A DNA stretch of 64,000 bases from Actinokineospora globicatena (lineage in GTDB: Bacteria > Actinomycetota > Actinomycetes > Mycobacteriales > Pseudonocardiaceae). Location: NCBI RefSeq assembly GCF_024171945.1, contig NZ_JAMTCR010000005.1, forward strand, positions 496,001-560,000. The letters are read 5' to 3'. The notes under the pieces are model-generated. The model did no database searches. It saw only the letters and a list, made by a program, of their open reading frames with translations, and was not told the DNA's origin. Position numbers and translations under genes: made by a program. Shown here piece after piece: positions 40,645 to 51,072 of the stretch (position 1 is the stretch's first letter; each line of letters starts with the position of its first letter).

Positions 40645-42612
40645 TCAGCGTCGGATGTGGACGATGTGCGCGACGCTGCCCCACGGGTCGAGCCGCACGT
40701 AGTTCCCGTTGCCCCACCGCCAGGTCTGGCCGGACACCTCGTCGTAGGCGGTGTGCGTGGCCTCCGGGTCCAGGCCGAGCGCGGCCCAGTCGAGCCAGAG
40801 CACGCCCTCCTGCGGCGACCTCGGGTCCAGGGTGATCAGCACGACGACGGTGTCCCCGGTCTCCGGGTCGGTCTTGGAGTAGGCGATCAGCGCGTCGTTG
40901 TCCACGTGGTGGAAGCGCAGCGTCCGCAGCTGCTGCAGCGCGGGGTGCGCCCGGCGGATCGCGTTGAGCCGGGTGATCCACGGCTGCAGCGACCGGCCCT
41001 CGGCGAGCGCGCCCGCGAAGTCGCGCGGCCGCAGCTCGTACTTCTCCGAGTCCAGGTACTCCTCGCTGCCCGGCCGCACCGCCTCGTGCTCGTAGAGCTC
41101 GAAGCCCGCGTACACCCCCCAGGTGGGGGACAGGGTGGCGGCGAGCGCGGCCCGGATCGCGAACATCGCGGGCCCGCCCACCTGCAGCGACTCGTGCAGG
41201 ATGTCCGGGGTGTTGACGAACAGGTTCGGCCGCGCCTCGTCGGCGTGCTCGACCAGTTCGACGCCGAAGTCCACCAGCTCCTGCTTGGCCGTGCGCCAGG
41301 TGAAGTAGGTGTAGGACTGGGTGAAGCCGAGCTTGGCCAACCCGTAGAGCCGCGCGGGCCTGGTGAACGCCTCGGACAGGAACAGCACGTCCGGGGCGAC
41401 CGCCTTGACCTGGCGGATCAGCCACTCCCAGAAGTCCGGCGGCTTGGTGTGCGGGTTGTCCACCCGGAACACCCGCACCCCCTGCTCGGCCCACATCAGG
41501 ACCACCCGGAGCACCTCCGCGTAGAGGCCCTCCGGGTCGTTGTCGAAGTTGACCGGGTAGATGTCCTGGTACTTCTTGGGCGGGTTCTCGGCGTAGGCGA
41601 TCGTGCCGTCCGGGCGGGTGGTGAACCAGTCCGGGTGCTTGATCACCCACGGGTGGTCCGGCGCGCACTGCAGCGCGAAGTCGAGCGCGATCTCCATGTC
41701 CAGCTCGCGCGCCCTGGCCACGAACGCCCGGAAGTCCTCGAAGGTGCCCAGCTCCGGGTGGATCGCGTCGTGCCCGCCGTCGGCCGACCCGATCGCCCAG
41801 GTCGACCCGACGTCACCCGGCTCGGCGACCACGCTGTTGTTGCGGCCCTTGCGGTTCTCCTCACCGATCGGGTGAATCGGCGGGAGGTAGACGATGTCGA
41901 AGCCCATCGCCGCTACCCGGTCCAGCTCCTTGGTCGCGGTCTTGAACGTGCCGTGCACCGGCTTGCCCTCGGTGTCCAGGCCGCCGGTCGACCTCGGGAA
42001 GAACTCGTACCAGGAGCCGTAGAGCGCGACCTTGCGGTCCACCCACAGCTGCACCGGCTTGCTCTTGGTCACCAGCTCCCGCACGGGGTGCTGGTGCATC
42101 ACCCGCCTGGTGGACTCCGCCAGCGCCTCGGCGATGCGCGCCGAGAGCGGCATGGCCTCGTCGCGCAGCGCCCGCGCCGCCGACACCAGCAGCTTGCGGT
42201 CGCTGCCCCGGTCCGGCCTGCGGCCGACCCGCTCCAGCAGCCGCGCGCCGATCTCCAGGTCGTTGGCCAGCTCGCCCGCTTGCTGCCCGGCGGCGACCTT
42301 CACCTCGACCGTGTGCACCCAGGTCGCCCACGGGTCGCTCCAGGCGTCCACCCGGAAGGTCCACAGGCCCTCGGTGTCCGGGACGATGTCGGCGATCCAC
42401 CGATCGGGCTCGAGACCGTCGGGCCGCATCCGGGTGCGCCGCGCCTTGCTGTCGCCGGGACCCCGCCAGCTGACCGTCGCCGCGATCGCGTCGTGGCCCT
42501 CGCGCCACACCGTCGCCCGCACCGGGATGTGTTCGCCCACAACGGCTTTGCCGGGGTACCGGCCGCAGGACACGAGGGGGGACACGTCATCGATGCCAAG
42601 CCGACCGCTCAC
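40645..42612 (-). CDS. glgE: Alpha-1,4-glucan:maltose-1-phosphate maltosyltransferase
   Basis: 655 aa from GTG 42612 with AGGAG upstream. An N-terminal beta-sandwich ([22 protein letters not shown]) and a helical S-type insertion precede the GH13_3 core, with the nucleophile Asp in [13 protein letters not shown], Glu in [11 protein letters not shown] and the typical [17 protein letters not shown]. Extends alpha-1,4-glucan by two glucose units from maltose-1-phosphate. Divergent from glgP across 380 bp, presumably sharing regulation. Confidence 0.96.
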   Translation of the reverse strand: MSGRLGIDDVSPLVSCGRYPGKAVVGEHIPVRATVWREGHDAIAATVSWRGPGDSKARRTRMRPDGLEPDRWIADIVPDTEGLWTFRVDAWSDPWATWVHTVEVKVAAGQQAGELANDLEIGARLLERVGRRPDRGSDRKLLVSAARALRDEAMPLSARIAEALAESTRRVMHQHPVRELVTKSKPVQLWVDRKVALYGSWYEFFPRSTGGLDTEGKPVHGTFKTATKELDRVAAMGFDIVYLPPIHPIGEENRKGRNNSVVAEPGDVGSTWAIGSADGGHDAIHPELGTFEDFRAFVARARELDMEIALDFALQCAPDHPWVIKHPDWFTTRPDGTIAYAENPPKKYQDIYPVNFDNDPEGLYAEVLRVVLMWAEQGVRVFRVDNPHTKPPDFWEWLIRQVKAVAPDVLFLSEAFTRPARLYGLAKLGFTQSYTYFTWRTAKQELVDFGVELVEHADEARPNLFVNTPDILHESLQVGGPAMFAIRAALAATLSPTWGVYAGFELYEHEAVRPGSEEYLDSEKYELRPRDFAGALAEGRSLQPWITRLNAIRRAHPALQQLRTLRFHHVDNDALIAYSKTDPETGDTVVVLITLDPRSPQEGVLWLDWAALGLDPEATHTAYDEVSGQTWRWGNGNYVRLDPWGSVAHIVHIRR

Positions 42613-42992
42613 CGGTCAGGCTCCTCTCCGTCGGGTGCTTGCCCACAGTCTGCCCGGTGCGGCCGGATCCGACCCACCCGGGCGGGGGATGGATCTTGAC
42701 AACGAGGCCTGGGATGACTGCTGGACCTGGGGGACCTCCGGGGTAGGTACCCAGTCAGGGTCAACGGGAACCGTCACCCGATCGACGGTGGTGTTGCCGG
42801 GGCGTGGCATCTTGGCCGCCCCGGTGCCCGGTTGGTCCTGTGTGGTCACCCGCCGCGCCCGGGCCGCTCGGCGACATTGCGACCATTCCCACCGGAGCGC
42901 ACCCGCGCTGATCTGCGACAACTCCGGATCGGCGCGCACGGCGGCGCGCGCACGGCTTGCTCGATCCAGGCAGGCCAGTAGGGTCGGATTCC
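42613..42992. other. Divergent glgE/glgP promoter region
   Basis: 380 bp between divergent starts. I find no gene, riboswitch or strong palindrome; it must contain both promoters. Confidence 0.5.
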
Positions 42993-45533
42993 GTGAAAGC
43001 CGTACGTCGATTCACCGTCCGCGCCGGGTTGCCCGCGCCGCTCGCCGATCTCGGGGTGCTCGCCACCAACCTGCGGTGGACCTGGCACCCGCCGACCCAG
43101 GACCTGTTCGCCGAGGTCGACCGCGACATCTGGGCGGCGGTCGGCGGTGACCCGCTGCACCTGCTCGCCCAGGTGCCCGCCGAGCGGCTGGACCGGCTCG
43201 CCGCCGACCCCGCCTTCCTCGACCGGGTCGCCGGGGTCGCCGACGACCTGCGCCGCTACCTCGGGGAGCCGCGCTGGTACCAGCGCCACGACACCGGGCA
43301 CAACGGCAGCAGGTTGCCCGCGTCCATCGCCTACTTCTCGATGGAGTTCGGCGTCACCGAAGCGCTGCCCAACTACTCCGGCGGCCTCGGCGTGCTCGCG
43401 GGCGACCACCTCAAGGCGGCGTCGGACCTCGGTGTCCCGCTGATCGGGGTCGGCCTGCTCTACCGCTCCGGCTACTTCCGGCAGTCGCTCTCGCTCGACG
43501 GCTGGCAGGTCGAGCACTACCCGGTGATCGACCCGAACGGGTTGCCGCTGGAGCCGCTGACCGAGCCGTCCGGCGCGCCGATCCTGGTGCACGTGGCGAT
43601 GCCCGGCGGCCGGGTGCTGCGCGCGCGGATCTGGAAGGCCCAGGTCGGCCGGGTGCCGCTGCTGCTGCTCGACTCCGACATCGAGGAGAACGCCGACGAC
43701 CTGCGCGGGGTCACCGACCGGCTCTACGGCGGCGACCAGGACCACCGCATCCGCCAGGAGATCCTGGCCGGGGTCGGCGGCGTCCGCGCGGTGCGCACGT
43801 ACTGCGAGCTGACCGGGGTCGCCCAGCCGGAGGTGTTCCACACCAACGAGGGTCACGCGGGCTTCCTCGGCCTGGAGCGGCTGCGCGAACTCGTCTCCGG
43901 GCAGTCGCTGGACTTCGACCAGGCGCTCTCGGCGGTCCGCGCGGGCACGGTGTTCACCACGCACACCCCGGTGCCCGCTGGCATCGACCGCTTCCCAGTC
44001 GACCTGGTCCAGCACTACTTCGGCGACGGCACGCTGCTGCCGGGCATCGACCTGCGCCGGGTGCTGGCGCTGGGCGCCGAGGAGAACCCGGGCATGTTCA
44101 ACATGGCCCACATGGGACTGCGGCTGGCCCAGCGCGCCAACGGCGTGTCGATGCTGCACGGCGCGGTCAGCCGGGACATGTTCGGCGGCCTGTGGCCCGG
44201 GTTCGACACCGACGAGGTGCCGATCAGCTCGGTCACCAACGGCGTGCACGGCCCCACCTGGGCGGCCCGCGAGATGACCGAGGTCATCGGCGACCCGACC
44301 GACGAGGGCTACACCGGCGTCGCCGACTCGGTGTCCGACGGGCAGCTGTGGTCGCTGCGCGGCCAGCTGCGCCGCCGGTTGGTCGACGAGATCCGCGAGC
44401 GGGTCCGCGCGGCCTGGCTGCAGCGCGGCGCCTCGGCGCTGGAGCTGGGCTGGACCGACACGGTGTTCGACCCGGACGTGCTGACCGTCGGCTTCGCCCG
44501 GCGCGTGCCGACCTACAAGCGGCTCACGCTGATGCTGCGCGACGCCGAGCGGCTGCGGGCGCTGCTGCTGCACCCGCAGCGGCCGGTCCAGCTGGTCGTG
44601 GCGGGCAAGTCGCACCCGGCCGACGACGGCGGCAAGGCGCTGATCCAGCAGATCGTCCGCTTCGCCGACGACGCCGGGGTCCGCCACCGCATCGTGTTCC
44701 TGCCGGACTACGACATGAACATGGCCCGCTACCTCTACTGGGGCTGCGACGTCTGGCTCAACAACCCGATGCGCCCGCTGGAGGCCTGCGGCACCTCGGG
44801 CATGAAGGCAGCGCTCAACGGCGGCCTCAACCTCTCCATCCGCGACGGCTGGTGGGACGAGTTCTACGACGGCAGCAACGGCTGGGCCATCCCCACCGCG
44901 GACGGCGTCACCGATCCCGTGCGGCGCGACGACCTGGAGGCGGCGGCGCTCTACGAGCTGCTCGGCTCCCAGGTCGCCCCGCTGTACTACGACCGCGACG
45001 CCGCCGGGGTCCCGACCCAGTGGATGGCGATGGTCCGCCACACGCTGTCCTCCCTCGGCCCGCGCATCCAGGCGACCCGCATGGTCGGCGAGTACGTGGA
45101 ATCGGCGTACGCCCCCGCCGCGGCCGCCGGTGCCCTGGCCCAGGTCGACGACTTCCGGGTCGCCAAGGACCTGGCCGACTACCGGCACCGCCTGTTCAGC
45201 GCGTGGAACCGGATCAAGGTCGTCGACTGCGAACTGGCCGTCGAGGACAACCACTCCCCGGTGATCGGCGAGGTCGTCCGCGTCAACGCGACCGTCGACC
45301 TGGCGGGCCTGACCCCCGCCGACGTCGAGGTCCAGGCCGTCATCGGCCGCGTCGGCGACGCCGACGACCTCACCGACGTCGTCACGGCCATCATGACGCC
45401 GACCGAGAACGGGCACTACACAACGGAACTGGCTCTCCCGCACGCGGGCGCTCTCGGCGTGACAGCTCGGGTCCTGCCTCGGCACGGCCTGCTGGCCACG
45501 CCCGCGGAACTCGGCAAGGTCGTCCTGGCATAG
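42993..45533 (+). CDS. glgP: Alpha-glucan (glycogen/maltodextrin) phosphorylase
   Basis: 846 aa from GTG 42993 (the first 12 residues of the longer frame are discarded). TIGR02094-type phosphorylase: an N-terminal DUF3417-like domain (VRAGLPAPLADLGVLATNLRWTWHPP), IAYFSMEFGVTEALPNYSGGLGVLAGDHLKAASD split across the core, HTNEGHAGF, and the PLP-lysine segment ACGTSGMKAALNGGLN near residue 605. Releases glucose-1-phosphate from alpha-1,4-glucan ends. Followed by a 16-bp perfect hairpin. Confidence 0.95.
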   Translation: MKAVRRFTVRAGLPAPLADLGVLATNLRWTWHPPTQDLFAEVDRDIWAAVGGDPLHLLAQVPAERLDRLAADPAFLDRVAGVADDLRRYLGEPRWYQRHDTGHNGSRLPASIAYFSMEFGVTEALPNYSGGLGVLAGDHLKAASDLGVPLIGVGLLYRSGYFRQSLSLDGWQVEHYPVIDPNGLPLEPLTEPSGAPILVHVAMPGGRVLRARIWKAQVGRVPLLLLDSDIEENADDLRGVTDRLYGGDQDHRIRQEILAGVGGVRAVRTYCELTGVAQPEVFHTNEGHAGFLGLERLRELVSGQSLDFDQALSAVRAGTVFTTHTPVPAGIDRFPVDLVQHYFGDGTLLPGIDLRRVLALGAEENPGMFNMAHMGLRLAQRANGVSMLHGAVSRDMFGGLWPGFDTDEVPISSVTNGVHGPTWAAREMTEVIGDPTDEGYTGVADSVSDGQLWSLRGQLRRRLVDEIRERVRAAWLQRGASALELGWTDTVFDPDVLTVGFARRVPTYKRLTLMLRDAERLRALLLHPQRPVQLVVAGKSHPADDGGKALIQQIVRFADDAGVRHRIVFLPDYDMNMARYLYWGCDVWLNNPMRPLEACGTSGMKAALNGGLNLSIRDGWWDEFYDGSNGWAIPTADGVTDPVRRDDLEAAALYELLGSQVAPLYYDRDAAGVPTQWMAMVRHTLSSLGPRIQATRMVGEYVESAYAPAAAAGALAQVDDFRVAKDLADYRHRLFSAWNRIKVVDCELAVEDNHSPVIGEVVRVNATVDLAGLTPADVEVQAVIGRVGDADDLTDVVTAIMTPTENGHYTTELALPHAGALGVTARVLPRHGLLATPAELGKVVLA

Positions 45534-45538
45534 GTGGG

Positions 45539-45584
45539 TTCCGGTGCACCCACGTCGGCTCGGTCGCGCGTGGGTGCACCGGAA
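45539..45584 (+). terminator. glgP terminator, 16-bp perfect stem
   Basis: Arms 45539-45554 and 45569-45584, 14-nt loop, starting 5 bp after the glgP stop. Confidence 0.8.
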
Positions 45585-45755
45585 GTCACGGTTTCCGGTG
45601 GACGAGGCGGCTGCGGGTCAGCCTTCGAGGTGGCCGCCTGGTCGGGGAGTCACGTCATGGACGACTCGACTGCCCTTGTGCGGCAACCGATCGTCGGCCG
45701 CGCGCGACTCCATTGCGTTGTCCGGCAAGCGAATCACGGTCTGCGGGCCGCTCGG

Positions 45756-46907
45756 TCAGGAGATGTCCAGCCTGCTGCGGGTTTCGGCGACGCGCGGCCA
45801 CCAAGCGACGACCTGTTCGGCCTCGGCGAGGGCGGCGCGGGCGGCTGTGTTGTCGCCCGCGGCCATGTGTGCGCGGGCGAGGGTGGCGAGGTCGTCCGCG
45901 CGGCCGAGGCGGTCGTCGCAGGCGTCGGCGGAGTAGCGGGCGAGGCTGATGGCCTTGGTGGGGTTGCCGAGGATCAGTTCGCGCAGGGCGCGGCAGCCGT
46001 CGAGGCGGTGGGTGGGGTAGCCGAGGGTCTCGGCGTTCTCCAGGGCCTGGTCGGCGGTGTCCATGCCCAGTTCCGCCGCCAGCTGGCCGGATTCGACGGT
46101 CGCGTAGGCCAATCCGGCCAGCGCGGCGAAGGAGACGGCTGCCTCCTGGGGTGTCTGGGTGGTGTCGCCCGCGATCGCCATGGCCTGCAACAGGGCTTCG
46201 GCATAGCGGCCTTGTGCTTGCAGGACAAGGACTCTGGCCGCCGTCGCGGTGCGCAGGGCCGGGTAGCGGTCCGAGAGCTCCGCGGCCATCGCCGACGCGC
46301 GGGCGAGCTCGCCGTCCTGCACCGCGTCCACCGTCGCCGTGACCAGGGGTGCCGCGTCGAGCTGTTGCGCTTGGACGCCGGTCATGCGGGGCAGGTTGAG
46401 CACGAGCCAGCCCGTTGAGGTCGAGCCGGGGAGTTTGCGCGGCACCAGGGCGTGGGCGACTGCTGCCGCGCAGGCGATGGCGAGGCCGAGCGTGAAGCCG
46501 TTGGAGACCGACAGGGCCGTCACCGCGACCGTGGCCAGAGCGGCGACGGCCGAGCACAGTGCCGCGCCCCACATGCGTTTGCGGGCAGGCGCCTTGCCCG
46601 GGCCGACCGACACCGACATCAGCACCGGGACCGCTCGCAGCACGACCGCGCGGCGGGCAGTGGTCCAGTCCGCGACGCGGGTCCCGATGCCGAGGACGAC
46701 CTTGTGCACCCGCGCCCCGAGCACCACCGCGCCGACCAGCATGCCGACCTGCAGCGACATCAACCCCAGCAGCAGCCCCACCAAGGCGCCGACGACGCCC
46801 CACCCGACCTCCCCGGCCGACCGGTAGCCGAAGCCGACAGCCGCGCACACGACCGCGGTCAGGATGGTGAGGGGGTGGCGGACCACCCGGGTGAGGCGCA
46901 CGAGCAA
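45756..46907 (-). CDS. Membrane protein with TPR-like C-terminal half; possible degenerate site-2 protease
   Basis: 383 aa (TTG 46907; GTG 46901 is an alternative). Membrane helices at about residues 12-30, 35-65 and 115-150. A segment GARVHKVVLGIGTRVADWTTARRAVVLRAVP resembles the region after the metal motif in M50 site-2 proteases, but no HExxH is present. The C-terminal 200 residues read as helical repeats (ASAMAAELSDRYPALR..., AALAGLAYATVESGQLAAELG, LARAHMAAGDNTAARAALAEAEQV), TPR-like. Role unknown; the protease relation is an inference. Confidence 0.65.
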   Translation of the reverse strand: MLVRLTRVVRHPLTILTAVVCAAVGFGYRSAGEVGWGVVGALVGLLLGLMSLQVGMLVGAVVLGARVHKVVLGIGTRVADWTTARRAVVLRAVPVLMSVSVGPGKAPARKRMWGAALCSAVAALATVAVTALSVSNGFTLGLAIACAAAVAHALVPRKLPGSTSTGWLVLNLPRMTGVQAQQLDAAPLVTATVDAVQDGELARASAMAAELSDRYPALRTATAARVLVLQAQGRYAEALLQAMAIAGDTTQTPQEAAVSFAALAGLAYATVESGQLAAELGMDTADQALENAETLGYPTHRLDGCRALRELILGNPTKAISLARYSADACDDRLGRADDLATLARAHMAAGDNTAARAALAEAEQVVAWWPRVAETRSRLDIS

Positions 46908-46987
46908 CAGACGCCCCGGGCTGGGGTGGGGTTCCGCAGGTCAGGGACGTGAGGAATCTGCGTGTTCCCAGTCGTTAGGCTCATGGC

Positions 46988-47581
46988 ATGTTCGTCAAGG
47001 TCTGCGGGTTGCGCACCCCCGGCGACGTCGACGCCGCCGTCACCGCGGGCGCCGACGCGATCGGGTTCGTCTTCGCCAAGAGCGTCCGCCAGGTGGGGGT
47101 CGAGCAGGCCCGCGACCTGGCCGCCCGCGCCCCGGCACACGTGCTCACCGTCGGCGTCTTCAGCGGCATCGACGCCGAGGAAGCCGCCCGGCTGACCGTC
47201 GACGCGGGGCTCGGCGCACTCCAACTGCACGGCGACTACCCGCGCGCGGCCTTCACCTCCGTGGTCGGCGGCCCGTTCCAGGTCATCCGCGCCACCACCC
47301 TCACCCCGGACACCGACATCGACCTGTGGGGCGCGGACATGCTCCTGCTCGACTCCCCGACCGCGGGCTCCGGCGAACGCTGGGACCTGTCCACACTGGA
47401 CACCAGGCGCCCCACCGGCCGCTGGCTGCTCGCAGGCGGCCTCCGCCCGGACAACATCGCCACCGCCATCCACGCCGCCCACCCCTGGGGCGTAGACGTC
47501 TCCAGCGGCGTCGAATCCACCCGAGGCACCAAAGACCCCGCCCTCATCCGCGCCTTCCTCGCAGCGGCCCGAGCCGCCTGA
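46988..47581 (+). CDS. trpF: Phosphoribosylanthranilate isomerase
   Basis: 197 aa. MFVKVCGLRTPGDVDAA holds the catalytic cysteine in KVCGLR; the beta-barrel pattern continues with GADAIGFVFAKSVRQV, LGALQLHGD, LLLDSPTAGSGERWD (catalytic Asp) and LAGGLRPDN...GVDVSSGVES. It is a complete TrpF. Isolated from other trp genes here, so it may serve tryptophan synthesis in trans. Ends in a C/A-rich stretch before a terminator. Confidence 0.9.
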   Translation: MFVKVCGLRTPGDVDAAVTAGADAIGFVFAKSVRQVGVEQARDLAARAPAHVLTVGVFSGIDAEEAARLTVDAGLGALQLHGDYPRAAFTSVVGGPFQVIRATTLTPDTDIDLWGADMLLLDSPTAGSGERWDLSTLDTRRPTGRWLLAGGLRPDNIATAIHAAHPWGVDVSSGVESTRGTKDPALIRAFLAAARAA

Positions 47582-47614
47582 ACAAAGCCCCAGAGTCAGC
47601 GAGCCAGTAAGGGA

Positions 47615-47660
47615 CGCGCGGGTTGCCTGGTCAGGACCACGTGATCAGGCAACCCGCGCG
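47615..47660. terminator. Bidirectional terminator between trpF and rhodanese gene
   Basis: 19-bp stem (47615-47633 with 47642-47660, one wobble), 8-nt loop, placed between convergent genes. Confidence 0.8.
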
Positions 47661-47672
47661 AACTGGTGTGGG

Positions 47673-48071
47673 TCAGGGGACTGCGGGGGTGCCGCCGTCG
47701 CGTACGGGTAGGCCTGCGGCGTGCCAGGCGCGGAAGCCGCCGATGAGGTCGGTGGCGTGGGGGAGGCCTAGGGCCTTGATGTCGCGGGCCGCGAAGCTTG
47801 AGGCGTAGCCCTCGTTGCACAGGACGATCACGGTGCTGTCCGCGTCGAAGCCGGGGATCCGGTGGTCGCCTGCGGGGTCGAGGCGCCATTCGAGGTGGAT
47901 GCGCTCGACCGGGATGGAGCCCGGGATCTCGCCCTCCTCGAGGCGGTTCACCACGGGCCGGATGTCGATGAAAACCGCCTCCCCGCGTTCGTGTAAGGCG
48001 TTGGCGGCGAGGGGGTCGATCCGGGTCAGGTCGGCGCGGGCGGCGGCGAGGTGGTCGTCGACGGCACTCAT
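47673..48071 (-). CDS. Rhodanese-like sulfurtransferase
   Basis: 132 aa from ATG 48071, whose ATGA overlaps the cysteine dioxygenase stop. Single rhodanese domain with VFIDIRPVVNRLEEGEIPGSI and active-site loop VLCNEGYASS (Cys), then LIGGFRAWHAAGLPV. Probably processes sulfane sulfur from cysteine metabolism, in an operon with the dioxygenase. Confidence 0.88.
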   Translation of the reverse strand: MSAVDDHLAAARADLTRIDPLAANALHERGEAVFIDIRPVVNRLEEGEIPGSIPVERIHLEWRLDPAGDHRIPGFDADSTVIVLCNEGYASSFAARDIKALGLPHATDLIGGFRAWHAAGLPVRDGGTPAVP

Positions 48072-48628
48072 CCGGCGAGCCCGGAGAAGCCGGCGAGCCG
48101 CGGCGCCGGGAGGGCGGGGATCTCGTCTGGCACGTCGCGCAGGGTGGCGTACTCGCGGGTCGGCACCAGGGGCGGTGAGTAGGCGTGCACGCTGGCGGCC
48201 TTCACCTGGCCCAGGTTGCGGACCTGGTGCGCGCGGCCCTGGCCGAACCCGATCGACGCGCCCTCGGCGTGCTGGTGCTCGCGGATCGGGCCGGACGGGT
48301 AGCGGTAGGTCTCGGACAGGTCGCCGAACAGGACGGTGAACGACCCGGCCGCGCCGCCGTGGTCGTGCGGGGCGGTGCCCTGGCCGGGCAGCCACGACAG
48401 CAGCCACAGCTCCACCTCGTCGGTCACCGCGAGCTGGGTCCACCAGCGCTGCGGGCTGGCGAAGCGGACCACCTCGACCAACCGGGTGCGGAAGTCCGCG
48501 GCGACCGACGAGGTCAGCTCGCGCAACTCCCGCGGCGTCCACAGCGGATCGCGCGGGGCGATCAGCTCGTGCAGGCCGGGGTGGTCGAAGCGGGGGTGGA
48601 CGTCCTTGCTCAGCGCTGGCGCGGTCAT
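48068..48628 (-). CDS. Cysteine dioxygenase
   Basis: 186 aa from ATG 48628 with GAGGAGA upstream. Cupin iron ligands H88 and H90 in APHDHGGAAGSF and H134 in GRAHQVRNLG, with a conserved HAYSPPL tyrosine. Oxidises cysteine to cysteine sulfinate using Fe(II) and O2. Followed by a coupled rhodanese gene and preceded by a candidate Cys-containing leader peptide. Confidence 0.9.
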   Translation of the reverse strand: MTAPALSKDVHPRFDHPGLHELIAPRDPLWTPRELRELTSSVAADFRTRLVEVVRFASPQRWWTQLAVTDEVELWLLSWLPGQGTAPHDHGGAAGSFTVLFGDLSETYRYPSGPIREHQHAEGASIGFGQGRAHQVRNLGQVKAASVHAYSPPLVPTREYATLRDVPDEIPALPAPRLAGFSGLAG

Positions 48629-48683
48629 CTCTGGTCTCCTCGTCGGTGTGCGCGGGCTCACACGGGACGCGGCGGCACCAGGC

Positions 48684-48806
48684 CTAGTGGGACAGGGGGG
48701 TCCGCCGCGGGCGTCTACAGCCGCAGGAGGCGACGAGCAGCAGGTCGACGGTGCGGTCGCGCCACAGCGGCGGCGACTGCGTCGAGGACGGCTCTGACCG
48801 GGTCAC
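48684..48806 (-). CDS. Candidate leader peptide upstream of cysteine dioxygenase
   Basis: A 40-codon frame (GTG 48806, TAG 48684) ends 55 bp before the dioxygenase start and contains TVDLLLVASCGCRRP. This resembles the actinobacterial sulfur-gene leader peptides with a VDL.RVAS..CR core, and its Cys-Gly-Cys could sense cysteinyl-tRNA supply. A competing 34-codon frame (ATG 48822) overlaps it in another phase, so the call is tentative. Confidence 0.4.
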   Translation of the reverse strand: MTRSEPSSTQSPPLWRDRTVDLLLVASCGCRRPRRTPLSH

Positions 48807-48870
48807 GACGCGATCGTGGCATGGGCCAACCGGCCCAGCCACGGATCTCACGGACTGGTACGAACCCGGC

Positions 48871-50994
48871 TCAGGGGCTGATCCGGGGCGCCCGCAGCAG
48901 CAGTGTGCTCCGCCCGGGCAGGGTGATCCGCTTGCCCGGCGGCAGCGGGTCGGTGTCCTTCGGCACGCCCCGCGGCGTCCCCGAGTCCAGCACCGGGATG
49001 TAGCGGCGGCCGTACCGCTCGGACGGCAGCACCACCTCGACCTGGTCGGCGCCGGAGTGCAGCAGCAGCAACCACGAGTCGTCGGCGACCAGTTCCCCGT
49101 CGCGGTCGCGCGAGAGGCACTCGGACCCGTCGACCCACATGCCCAGCGTGCGGCGGGACTCGTCGAACCAGTCCTGCTCGGTCATCGGCTCGCCGTCGGG
49201 CCGCAGCCACAGCAGGTCCGGTTCACCGGATCGGGTGGGCCTGCCGTCGAAGAACTGCGGCTGGCGCAGCGCCGGGGACGCGGCCCGCAGCGCGATCAAC
49301 CTGCGGGTGAAGGCCAGCAGGTCGTCGGCCCTGGGGTCGGCGCTCCAGTCAACCCACGAGGTCTGGTTGTCCAGGCAGTACGCGTTGTTGTTGCCGTGCT
49401 GGGTGCGCCACCGCTCGTCCCCGGCCAGCAGCATCGGCGTGCCGGTGGACAGCAGGAGCGTGGCCAGCAGGTTGCGCGCCTGCCGGTCGCGCAGCGCCAG
49501 CACCCCGGGGTCGCCGGTCTCACCCTCCGCGCCGCAGTTCCACGACCGGTTGTCGTTGGTGCCGTCCGCGCCGTGCTCGCCGTTCTCGTGGTTGTGCTTG
49601 TGGTCGTAGGAAACCAGGTCGCGCAGGGTGAACCCGTCGTGCGCGGTGACGAAGTTGACCGACGCCCACGGCCGCCTGCCCGCGTACAGGTCCGACGACC
49701 CCGACAGCCGGTACGCCAGGTCCCGCAGCCCGGTCCCGCCGCGCCAGAAGTCGCGGGCGCCGTCGCGGAACCGGCCGTTCCACTCGGCCCACTGCGCGCC
49801 GAACCCGCCCACCCGGTAGCCCTCCCCGGTGGCGTCCCACGGCTCGGCGATCAGCTTGCGGTTCGCCAGGACCGGGTCGGTGGTGATCGCGGTCAGCAGG
49901 GTCGCGTCGGGGTCGAAGGCCCCGGCGTGCGGGCGGCCCAGCGCGCTGGCCAGGTCGAGCCGGAACCCGTCGACGCCCAGCTCGGCGGCGAAGTAGCGCA
50001 TCGAGTCGACCACCAGCCGCACCACCGTCGGCGACCCCGGGTCCAGGGTGTTGCCGCAGCCGGTGATGTCGCGGTCGCGGCCCTCGTCGTCGATGGCGTA
50101 GTAGGCGGGCGCGTCGAACCCGCGGAACGACAGCGTCGGCCCGGCCACCCCGCCCTCGCAGGTGTGGTTGTAGACGACGTCGAGTATCACCTCGATGCCG
50201 ACCGCGTGCAGCGCGGCCACCATCGTGCGGAACTCCTCCACCTCGTGCCCGGCCCGGCTGGCGTACCCGGCGTGCGGCGACAGGAACCCGAGCGTGGAGT
50301 AGCCCCAGTAGTTGTGCCTGCCCGAGCGCAGCAGCATCGGCTCGTCGGCGTGGGTGTGCACCGGCAGCAGCTCCACCGCCGTAACCCCCAGCCGCACCAG
50401 GTGCTCGACGACCGCCGGGTGCGCCAGGCCCAGGTAGGTGCCGCGCAGGTGCTTGGGCACGTCCGGGTGCAGCTTGGTGAAGCCCTTGACGTGCAGCTCG
50501 TAGACGACCGTCTCCTCGAACGGCACGTCCGGGCGGCGGCCGGTGTCGGGGCCGCCGGGGGAGGTGACCACCGACAGCGGCACCCCGCCCAGGGAGTCGG
50601 TGCGCGACGGACCGCCGGTCATCGGGTCGCCCCGGTAGCCGCGGGTGGCGGCCAGGTCGGGCACCGCGCCGGTGACGCGCCTGGCGTACGGGTCGACCAG
50701 CAGCTTGTGCGGGTTGCAGCGCAAGCCCCGGCGCGGGTCGTACGGGCCGTGCACCCGGTAGCCGTACCGCTGGCCGGGGGTGACGCCGGGGACCACGCCG
50801 TGCCAGATGCCGAAGGTGCGCTCGGTCAGCTCCACCCGCTGCTCGACCTGCTTGCCGTCCTCGTCCTCGGCGACCAGGCACAGCTCCACCGCGTCGGCCA
50901 CCGAGGAGGCGACGGCGAAGCGCACCCCACCCGCCTCGGGGTGGGCACCGAGCGGGAACGGGCTACCTGGGCGCGGGGCTGAGTGCGGCACCAC
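48871..50994 (-). CDS. glgX: Glycogen debranching enzyme
   Basis: 707 aa from GTG 50994 (the next codon 50991 is also GTG; AGGATGG upstream). GH13 subfamily 11 isoamylase type: [22 protein letters not shown] carbohydrate-binding N-domain, nucleophile Asp in [13 protein letters not shown], Glu in [10 protein letters not shown], Asp in [12 protein letters not shown], plus [16 protein letters not shown]. Hydrolyses alpha-1,6 branches left by GlgP. It stands apart from the glg operon by about 3 kb. Confidence 0.94.
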   Translation of the reverse strand: MVPHSAPRPGSPFPLGAHPEAGGVRFAVASSVADAVELCLVAEDEDGKQVEQRVELTERTFGIWHGVVPGVTPGQRYGYRVHGPYDPRRGLRCNPHKLLVDPYARRVTGAVPDLAATRGYRGDPMTGGPSRTDSLGGVPLSVVTSPGGPDTGRRPDVPFEETVVYELHVKGFTKLHPDVPKHLRGTYLGLAHPAVVEHLVRLGVTAVELLPVHTHADEPMLLRSGRHNYWGYSTLGFLSPHAGYASRAGHEVEEFRTMVAALHAVGIEVILDVVYNHTCEGGVAGPTLSFRGFDAPAYYAIDDEGRDRDITGCGNTLDPGSPTVVRLVVDSMRYFAAELGVDGFRLDLASALGRPHAGAFDPDATLLTAITTDPVLANRKLIAEPWDATGEGYRVGGFGAQWAEWNGRFRDGARDFWRGGTGLRDLAYRLSGSSDLYAGRRPWASVNFVTAHDGFTLRDLVSYDHKHNHENGEHGADGTNDNRSWNCGAEGETGDPGVLALRDRQARNLLATLLLSTGTPMLLAGDERWRTQHGNNNAYCLDNQTSWVDWSADPRADDLLAFTRRLIALRAASPALRQPQFFDGRPTRSGEPDLLWLRPDGEPMTEQDWFDESRRTLGMWVDGSECLSRDRDGELVADDSWLLLLHSGADQVEVVLPSERYGRRYIPVLDSGTPRGVPKDTDPLPPGKRITLPGRSTLLLRAPRISP

Positions 50995-51072
50995 CCCATC
51001 CTGGACCAGAGAGCCGACGCTATCGAGACGCGCGGACCCAACCAAGATCGGATCGAGACGTTCCCCCGCTGC

